A stretch of 21,131 bases of DNA. Source: SAT2750 sp964476375. Lineage in GTDB: Bacteria; Planctomycetota; Planctomycetia; Pirellulales; Pirellulaceae. How positions within the stretch are numbered: the first letter of the stretch is position 1; each line of letters starts with the position of its first letter. The stretch covers positions 1 to 21,131 of the forward strand of contig CAYYZW010000326.1 in the NCBI GenBank assembly GCA_964476375.1, given 5' to 3'. This document shows positions 15,550 to 21,131 of the stretch, piece after piece. The position numbers and the translations under genes were made by a program. The notes under the pieces are model-generated. The model saw only the letters and a list, made by a program, of their open reading frames with translations, did no database searches and was not told the origin of the DNA.

Positions 15550-16902
15550 TCATGTGGCAGAAAGAAGTTGCTTGATCGGCGGTGCATCATTAAGAGTAAT
15601 CGGCCGACCCTTGGGAGTGTAAACGGTCACTCCCCGGTCCACGCCAAGGGCATGCAGCACGGTCGCATGAATATTATCGATCGTCTGAGGAGAGTCAACG
15701 TTCACGGTCAGATCCCGGGCTTTCAGATCCGGAGCCGGGGATGTCTCCCCGACCACCTGGCCTCCACGAATCCCTCCCCCGGCCAGCGCGATCGTAAAAC
15801 CGTGTGGCCAGTGGTCACGTCCATCAAGGCTGTTCATCTCCGGCGTGCGACCAAATTCTCCTCCCCAGAGTACGACGGTATGCTGAAGCAGGTTCTTCTC
15901 ATGGAGTCGGTCCAGCAGGGCCGACATCGCCATGTCCAGCACGGCATTCAGTTCGCCATGTTTCTCATGGTTATTGATATGGGTATCCCAGCCCCGCAAG
16001 GTTACTTCCACGCAACGGACTCCGACTTCCACCAGTCGTGATGCTGCCAGACAACCACGGCCAAAGGGTGTATCGCCAAATTGCTGCCGGACTGCCTGGG
16101 AAACCCGGCCAATTTCAAATGCCTCCAACTGGCTCGATGACATCATCCGCTTGGCCTGCCGTATCGCCGCCATGTGAAGTGTTTTTTTCTGTTCCAGCTG
16201 TTCAAAGCGTCCCCGGGCGAATTCCTGTTCGACCACATCGACCAGGCCATTGAATCGCCTTGTGGCTCGCTCGGGTGAAACCTGGGAACGGACATCCGGG
16301 ATCGGCTGCTGCGGATCTCCTATTCGGAAGGCATCATAATGGGCACCCAGAAACCCTCCTTTTGCCGGCCAGCTTCCAGGGAGGATAGAAATATGACGAG
16401 GAATCTCTACTTGGTCACGGAGCTGGTGGCAGATCACGGATCCCAGGGAAGGATAAACGACTGTCGGCTGAGGACGAAAACCGTTCTTGACATAGGACGT
16501 TGCACGCTCGTGATCCCCCTCCTTGCTGACCACGCTCCGTACCAGGGCAAGCTTGTCCATTCGCTCTGCCATGCGAGGCAGCTGGGCACTGACCTGGATC
16601 CCGTCAGCATTTGTCGAGATCGCCCTGGAGCCGGCCGCAATCGATGTGCCAGGATGGGGGTCAAACGTCTCCAGCTGGCTAGGACCTCCCTCCATCCATA
16701 GCACGATCACACTACGAGCCACCTGGCCACGGTCTGCCGATTCTTGATCCTGGGCCAGGAGTTCTGCAAGCGGTGTCAGCCAGCTTGTCCCCAGCCCCCC
16801 GGCAAGTCCCAGGCCGGCAGACAAGAGCGTACGGCGATCAGCATGTTCCCTGCTCCGACAGCACGCGTGCTCGACCCTTGTTTCCTTTCCAGCCATCTGC
16901 AT
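15550..16902 (-). CDS. DUF1501 family protein, Tat-exported
   Basis: A 450-residue member of the DUF1501 family, which has an alkaline phosphatase/sulfatase-like fold and is abundant in Planctomycetota; its biochemical role is not established. A twin-arginine signal is visible (DRRTLLSAGLGLAGG, R23-R24), so the folded protein is probably exported by Tat. Family marks include LWMEGGPSQLETFDP (about 68-82), GWDTH (304-308), WGGEFGRTP (346-354), GRDHWP (361-366) and DNIHATVLHALG (about 409-420). The start at 16902 is preferred because AGAGG lies six bases upstream; the ATG at 16908 abuts that site. The length is normal for the family. It is 11-17 bases downstream of the DUF1549/DUF1553 gene, the standard planctomycete pairing, and is probably co-transcribed and co-functional with it. 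Confidence 0.93.
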   Translation of the reverse strand: MQMAGKETRVEHACCRSREHADRRTLLSAGLGLAGGLGTSWLTPLAELLAQDQESADRGQVARSVIVLWMEGGPSQLETFDPHPGTSIAAGSRAISTNADGIQVSAQLPRMAERMDKLALVRSVVSKEGDHERATSYVKNGFRPQPTVVYPSLGSVICHQLRDQVEIPRHISILPGSWPAKGGFLGAHYDAFRIGDPQQPIPDVRSQVSPERATRRFNGLVDVVEQEFARGRFEQLEQKKTLHMAAIRQAKRMMSSSQLEAFEIGRVSQAVRQQFGDTPFGRGCLAASRLVEVGVRCVEVTLRGWDTHINNHEKHGELNAVLDMAMSALLDRLHEKNLLQHTVVLWGGEFGRTPEMNSLDGRDHWPHGFTIALAGGGIRGGQVVGETSPAPDLKARDLTVNVDSPQTIDNIHATVLHALGVDRGVTVYTPKGRPITLNDAPPIKQLLSAT

Positions 16903-16919
16903 TCCCATCCTCTTTCCGA

Positions 16920-18569
16920 TTAATGGTTCCAGGAGAACTCGCTGCTATTAAGAAGCGTCCAGTAAAGATCTTCCATTGCCTCTGCATACTCCCCCGCTTC
17001 TGTCTGTTCCAGGTGATGGCGGAAATATTCCATCTCCCGCCTGCTCGGTTCACGGGTGAGGACGCAGAGGTATGCCATGCGAACCGCTTGCTCGTCATTC
17101 TCTGCCAGCTGGGCAATACGGGTGGAACCGGTGAAAAGTGGATTCCCCATCGTCCGCTGTCTCACCAATTCCCCGTTCATCATGAGCAATCGCTGGGCAA
17201 CGGTCCCTGGGTTCTGGTCGAATTCGTCACGCCCCTGGTCACCGTATCGCACCAGGAAATCGCCCTGGTCAATAATCCGCGTCAGCTGCCGAAAAAAATT
17301 GGCCTCTGCGTTGATCGTGCCCAGGCTCGCCGACTGGGAAATCGCGCCGGCCACTTGTTCCGGGCGGAGCCGAGTGAGTGGAAAGACGGCCCAGTCCTGC
17401 TCGTGCCTTTCTGTCACTTCAAAATCCGCCCGGCTTTCCATGCGAAACACTTCCAGCGAACTGATAACACGGAACAGGCGGCGCAGGTCAAAGCCGTTCT
17501 CAATGAAATCATTTGCCAGTAGCTCCATTCCGGGCGGATAGGGACCCACCAGCGAAATGTCATCGATCGGGTCAACCAGGGGCCTGCCAAAAAGGATGGC
17601 CCAGGCTCGGTTGACTGCCGTGCGGGCAAATGGCCTGTTGTCGCGATGGGTCACCCAGCGTGCAAGCTGTTGACGACGAGACCCGCGACCGCCAGCCAGC
17701 GATTCCAGGAAGGGAACCTGGGGGACGATGACATCGGTCTCTTCCGCATCCAGGTACTTGTAGCGGTACTCTCTCTGGTCGTTATCACGGATCCCGGTCA
17801 CGGAGTTTTCCACCTCTCCAAAATAGGCGGCCAGCTGGTGGAAATCTTGCTGGGTTCCTTCACGGTTCTGGCCATCCGAACTGAGCACGATCGTACCCAG
17901 GCGATCATCATGACACTCCAGGCAGTCGACTCGCAGGCCCAGCAGGGCACGAGACAGGTGGCCGGTCAGCACCACAGGATCGGGACGGCCCTCTTTTTCT
18001 GGATCCACGGTGGCGGTGAGAAAGTTCACCTCCGGGGCATCGGTCCAGAGCCCCTCTCCCTGGATCAACTGCCGGGCTAACTCGTCATAGGGCACGTTTA
18101 ACTCCAGTTGATCACTCAACCAGGAGACAAAGCGGCGACGGCGAAAAATAATAAAGGGGCCTTGCTCAGCTCCCACAAGAGACCGGGCAAACCGTTCTGC
18201 CAGGTAATCGCTACAGCGGCGGTCTTGCAGCAGGTAATCAAGCCATTGACCCTGTGGATCCGCTCCATCAGATGCTTCCAGGCCACGCACTTCCTCGAGC
18301 GAGGGAATCGTGCCGGTCAGCCCAAGGGACAGTCTCCGCATAACTGTCTTGGCCGGCGCCGGCCCGGCCACTTGCATCCCACGTGTCTTCCAAAAATCCC
18401 GAAATTCACTATCCACCGCATCAACCGTCTGGTGGATTCCAGGCTGATCTACAATCTCGATCGATTGCAGTCGTTTTCCGAGCCGGCCAGGCTGAAATAA
18501 ACCGGCAGACACCGCTCCCAGACCCAGCAGCAGGGACATGGAAAAAAAGAGATTTCGCTGCCAGCCCAT
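16920..18569 (-). CDS. DUF1549/DUF1553 protein with a CxxCH motif
   Basis: A 549-residue exported protein. The ATG at 18569 is chosen because GGAG (18576-18579) lies six bases upstream; the ATG at 18581 has no such site. A signal peptide or membrane anchor covers about residues 7-24. DUF1549 spans about residues 50-250, with RLSLGLTGTIPS near 79-90 and DYLAERFARSLVG, and DUF1553 about 295-540, with RPFARTAVNRAWAILFGRPL, DLRRLFRVI and a typical ending LNSSEFSWNH. DCLECHDD contains CxxCH (C216, C219, H220), which could bind one haem c; related proteins carry a similar CxxCH at this place. The separate N-terminal planctomycete cytochrome c domain found in many larger relatives is absent, so this is the short form. 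The substrate is unknown. It is the first gene before DUF1501. Confidence 0.92.
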   Translation of the reverse strand: MGWQRNLFFSMSLLLGLGAVSAGLFQPGRLGKRLQSIEIVDQPGIHQTVDAVDSEFRDFWKTRGMQVAGPAPAKTVMRRLSLGLTGTIPSLEEVRGLEASDGADPQGQWLDYLLQDRRCSDYLAERFARSLVGAEQGPFIIFRRRRFVSWLSDQLELNVPYDELARQLIQGEGLWTDAPEVNFLTATVDPEKEGRPDPVVLTGHLSRALLGLRVDCLECHDDRLGTIVLSSDGQNREGTQQDFHQLAAYFGEVENSVTGIRDNDQREYRYKYLDAEETDVIVPQVPFLESLAGGRGSRRQQLARWVTHRDNRPFARTAVNRAWAILFGRPLVDPIDDISLVGPYPPGMELLANDFIENGFDLRRLFRVISSLEVFRMESRADFEVTERHEQDWAVFPLTRLRPEQVAGAISQSASLGTINAEANFFRQLTRIIDQGDFLVRYGDQGRDEFDQNPGTVAQRLLMMNGELVRQRTMGNPLFTGSTRIAQLAENDEQAVRMAYLCVLTREPSRREMEYFRHHLEQTEAGEYAEAMEDLYWTLLNSSEFSWNH

Positions 18570-18620
18570 TTCATTCTCCATCCAGCCTGTTCCCTACCTG
18601 GTCGCAGGACGGGTACATTT

Positions 18621-18626
18621 ATTATA
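18621..18626 (-). promoter_or_regulatory. Candidate -10 box (TATAAT) in the divergent region
   Basis: On the minus strand these bases read TATAAT, a perfect -10 match in GC-rich surroundings, about 50 bases before the DUF1549/DUF1553 start at 18569. No good -35 lies 16-18 bases upstream. On the plus strand the overlapping TATTAT (18620-18625) is a near match and could serve the divergent membrane protein gene, so the site may be shared. Confidence 0.35.
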
Positions 18627-18693
18627 GGCATCCAACCTGGAAGCGTGGGACGCACAACCTGTAGCCCTGCGGAAGCCTGGAGAATGAACCACC

Positions 18694-19860
18694 ATGACAT
18701 GGATCCCCACCAACCAGACAGCCGAACCGGCGCCGTCACCGCGTGGGACACTGTTCAATACCGTGCTGGAACCCTTTCGCTGGTTCGCCGGTATAGTCCA
18801 CTGGTGTTTTGGCATGGCCAGCGTGATCCTGGGGCTGGCGATCCTGGCCACGATTCCCCTGGTCCAGTTACTTACCCTGGGATATTTTCTTGAAGTCAGC
18901 CGGCGTGTTGCCGCTAGTGGTCGCTGGCGGGACGGTTGTGTCGGCATAAACAAGGCGGCCCGGGTAGGCAGTATTGTGCTCGGCAGCTGGCTCCTCCTCT
19001 GGCCGGCCCGAATCCTCTCGAGCTACTGGTACCATGCCACCCTGATTGACCCTCAGAGCGAGCGATCGGAGTCTCTTTACCGGTGGCTCGTCGTGGTCAC
19101 CACACTGACGGTGATCCACATCATCTGGGCCTGGTTTCGTGGTGGCCGATTCCGTGATTTTCTCTGGCCGGCACCGGTACGATTGATTCGACAGGCCTTT
19201 CGCAGTGGCACCTACCTGGAAGCCAGGGACCGCCTCTGGGAGTTTGTCATCTCACTCCAGCTCCCCTACTTTTTCATGCTGGGACTGCGTGGATTTCTCG
19301 GCGCCCTCGCCTGGCTTCTGCTCCCCATCCTGCTTTGCATCGGAGGGACATCGTTACCCCCGGGTTTTGCTCTTTTGAGCGGCCTGGTCGGTTACATCCT
19401 GCTGACACTTGTGCTCGTCCTGCTTCCCTTCCTGCAGACGCAGTTCGCCTGCAAGCAGACCTGGGCATCCATGTTTGACTGGCGAACCATTCGGATGCTC
19501 TTCCGAAGGGCCCCTATCGCGTTCTGGTTTTCTTTTACCATCACCCTGCTTTTTGCCCTGCCGCTTTACCTGCTCAAGCTCGAGTTAACACCGCGCGAAG
19601 TGCTGATTCTTCCCAGCCTGGTATTTGTTGTTTTTAGCTGGCCTGCGCGCCTCCTCTGCGGCTGGGCGGTCGGACGGGCCTGGCGCCGGGAGATCCCTCG
19701 CTTTTTTGGCTCACGCTGGTTAGCTCGCCTGGCGATTGTCCCCACCGCCGCCATCTACACCCTCGTGGTCTTCCTGACACGGTATACTTCATGGTACGGG
19801 ACCTGGAGCCTGCTGGAACAGCATGCATTTCTTGTCCCCGTGCCTTTTATCGGAGGTTAA
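18694..19860 (+). CDS. Polytopic membrane protein of unknown function
   Basis: A 388-residue protein with roughly eight or nine hydrophobic segments, including about residues 32-62, 93-108, 130-146, 190-225, 230-252, 270-293, 297-323 and 336-358. Positively charged loops such as RRVAASGRWRDG lie between them, so it is an integral inner-membrane protein. No transporter or enzyme motif is recognised. The segment LLTLGYFLEVSRR near residue 60 resembles the core of small uncharacterised membrane families in planctomycetes; that is recollection only. GGAGA (18679-18683) lies ten bases before the ATG. The S41 protease gene starts 43 bases downstream on the same strand, so the two may be co-transcribed. 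Divergent from the DUF1549/DUF1553 gene across 124 bases. Confidence 0.7.
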   Translation: MTWIPTNQTAEPAPSPRGTLFNTVLEPFRWFAGIVHWCFGMASVILGLAILATIPLVQLLTLGYFLEVSRRVAASGRWRDGCVGINKAARVGSIVLGSWLLLWPARILSSYWYHATLIDPQSERSESLYRWLVVVTTLTVIHIIWAWFRGGRFRDFLWPAPVRLIRQAFRSGTYLEARDRLWEFVISLQLPYFFMLGLRGFLGALAWLLLPILLCIGGTSLPPGFALLSGLVGYILLTLVLVLLPFLQTQFACKQTWASMFDWRTIRMLFRRAPIAFWFSFTITLLFALPLYLLKLELTPREVLILPSLVFVVFSWPARLLCGWAVGRAWRREIPRFFGSRWLARLAIVPTAAIYTLVVFLTRYTSWYGTWSLLEQHAFLVPVPFIGG

Positions 19861-19866
19861 TCACCG

Positions 19867-19899
19867 GTGCCTCCCCTGCTGTTCTCTTCCTGGAATTGA
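19867..19899 (+). other. Possible ten-codon leader ORF before the S41 protease
   Basis: A strong GGAGG (19852-19856), at the end of the membrane protein gene, lies ten bases before a GTG that opens a ten-codon ORF. It stops at a TGA four bases before the protease ATG. The protease itself has only a weak GGAA. It could couple translation of the two genes, but short ORFs arise often by chance. GGAGG can also pair with CCTCC (19870-19874). Confidence 0.2.
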
Positions 19900-19903
19900 A
19901 TCC

Positions 19904-21131
19904 ATGCCACAACGAAACCTGTTGACCGCCGTCTGCCTGGCAATTGTCTGCCTGGCCTGTTACAGCAAGGCCCCCACGAATCGATTTGCACGTGATTTTG
20001 AACAGGCAATTCGAATTGTTGACCGCTACTACGTTCAACCCCAGGACAAGCAGGAGTTATTCGAGGCAAGCTTACAGGGAATGATGAGGTCGCTTGATGA
20101 ACACTCTTCGTTCCTGCCGGGCGAACAGCTGCAAGAGATGAATGAAAAACTCAACCAGGGTTATGGTGGAGTCGGAATCCGGATTGATTTTGACGAAGAG
20201 ACACACCGCCTGCAGGTCATCAGTCCGATCCTCGATTCGCCTGCTTTCAAGGCGGGTATCCTGGCCGGCGATGTGATCGTCAAGATTGACGGGATCAGCT
20301 CCAAGGCCCTTACCCTGGAACAGTGCATATCTCACATGAAAGGACCAATCGCCAAGCAGGTCAGGCTGGAGATCCAGCGCGGAGACGAACAATCTACCCG
20401 GCTCTTCGTACTGGAACGAGCGCAGATCACTGTTCCATCGGTACTTGGACAGATACGCAATGCCGATGGCTCCTGGAATTACCTGCTGGAAGAGGATAGT
20501 CGGGTTCTCTACTTGCACCTGACCGATTTTGGCCGTGATACACCGTCTGAATTTCGACGCCTGCTGGAACGCGGGACGCTCGATTTCGAAGCCATTGTCA
20601 TCGACCTGCGAGATAACGGAGGGGGGCTGCTTGAGACAGCGATCGAGGTCTGCAACATGTTCCTTTCCGAGGGTATTATTGTCAGTACACGGGGACGTGG
20701 AGACGAACTCCTGGAACAGTTCAGTGCCACCGAGGAGATGCTTGTCGATGGATCCGTTCCAATGGCGATCCTGATCAATGAGAACTCCGCCAGTGCCAGT
20801 GAGATCACCGCAGGCTGTCTCCAGGACCACAAGCGGGCAGTGATTGTCGGCGAGCGTTCTTATGGAAAGGGAAGTGTGCAAAATATCATACCCCTGCAGT
20901 CAGGTCCCGGCGCCAGTGCCCTCAAGCTGACCACCGCCAGCTTCTGGCGGCCCAGCGAGAAGAACATCCACCGCTTCCCGGAGGCACGTGAAGAGGAGGA
21001 CTGGGGGATCCTTCCGGACGAGGAATTCGAGGTCATTTTTAGTGACCAGGAATGGACCCTCTACCGGGATTACCGGTATCGCTATAGCTTTTCACCAGCA
21101 ACATTCCACTCGCGGGGGGCTATTCAACAGG
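19904..21131 (+). CDS. ctpA: S41 C-terminal processing protease (CtpA/Prc type), cut by the window end
   Basis: A periplasmic serine protease that trims or degrades envelope proteins from the C-terminus. The frame is open from the ATG at 19904 to the window edge, 409 residues, with no stop codon seen. It starts with a hydrophobic segment (about residues 6-19) ending in a cysteine; this is a signal peptide, though the lipobox is poor (a cysteine sits at -3). A PDZ domain covers about residues 86-165 (GYGGVGIRIDF, AGILAGDVIVKIDG). The S41 core contains IVIDLRDNGGG and the catalytic set S297 in NENSASASEI, D308 and K322 in GERSYGKGSVQ. The Ser-Lys spacing of 25 residues equals that of Escherichia coli Prc (S430, K455). 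Members usually run from 400 to 700 residues, so little or much may be missing. It follows the membrane protein by 43 bases. Confidence 0.92.
   Translation, partial: MPQRNLLTAVCLAIVCLACYSKAPTNRFARDFEQAIRIVDRYYVQPQDKQELFEASLQGMMRSLDEHSSFLPGEQLQEMNEKLNQGYGGVGIRIDFDEETHRLQVISPILDSPAFKAGILAGDVIVKIDGISSKALTLEQCISHMKGPIAKQVRLEIQRGDEQSTRLFVLERAQITVPSVLGQIRNADGSWNYLLEEDSRVLYLHLTDFGRDTPSEFRRLLERGTLDFEAIVIDLRDNGGGLLETAIEVCNMFLSEGIIVSTRGRGDELLEQFSATEEMLVDGSVPMAILINENSASASEITAGCLQDHKRAVIVGERSYGKGSVQNIIPLQSGPGASALKLTTASFWRPSEKNIHRFPEAREEEDWGILPDEEFEVIFSDQEWTLYRDYRYRYSFSPATFHSRGAIQQ

Noticed and set aside
16773..17522. 249-residue plus-strand ORF
   Set aside because: Antisense to the DUF1501 and DUF1549/DUF1553 genes; no recognisable domain.
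20072..20881. 269-residue minus-strand ORF
   Set aside because: Antisense to the S41 protease, whose plus-strand frame carries PDZ and the full catalytic set.
1..21131. Mobile elements, prophage, CRISPR array or defence system
   Set aside because: No transposase, integrase, phage structural gene, Cas gene or regularly spaced direct repeats were seen on either strand.

Overview
The window looks like chromosomal DNA from a member of the Planctomycetota. The main evidence is a DUF1549/DUF1553 gene paired with a DUF1501 gene, a marker combination of that phylum. A large secreted DUF6797-like/LamG/beta-propeller protein, many signal peptides and moderately high GC agree with it. The window is almost fully coding. 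The longest gap between genes is about 156 bases, so there is no gene-free stretch over 300 bases. I see no tRNA, rRNA, CRISPR array, insertion sequence or phage gene.

Layout. Bases 3-227 (+) hold the end of a gene for an extremely acidic protein tail. It is followed by a putative HExxH metallopeptidase (284-919), a large secreted LamG/beta-propeller protein (1006-3963), a putative lipoprotein (4049-4909) and a Calvin-type class II fructose-bisphosphate aldolase (5032-6036) with an intrinsic terminator across its stop codon. Then comes a compact lipopolysaccharide cluster at 6193-10887: kdsD (arabinose-5-phosphate isomerase), kdsC (KDO-8-phosphate phosphatase) and a 998-residue membrane-anchored protein that I read as a giant LptC/LptA (OstA-like) protein. 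The order matches the proteobacterial kdsD-kdsC-lptC-lptA run.

From 10893 to 18569 the genes are on the minus strand. In transcription order they are DUF1549/DUF1553, DUF1501, a double-domain amidohydrolase and a single-domain amidohydrolase. Of the three amidohydrolase-like domains, only the second half of the large protein keeps its metal-binding residues; it ends in a histidine-rich tail. From 18694 the direction switches back to plus, with a polytopic membrane protein and then an S41 C-terminal processing protease that runs off the end of the window.

Working together: KdsD and KdsC make KDO, the inner-core sugar of lipopolysaccharide, and the LptC/LptA-like protein would help carry lipopolysaccharide across the periplasm. 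This cluster supports a Gram-negative-type envelope. The minus-strand genes encode exported proteins of the planctomycete secretome, and the protease probably acts in the periplasm. Candidate promoters were found by eye upstream of several transcription units. The most distinctive is at kdsD, where a palindrome fills the -35/-10 spacer and a hairpin sits in the leader.
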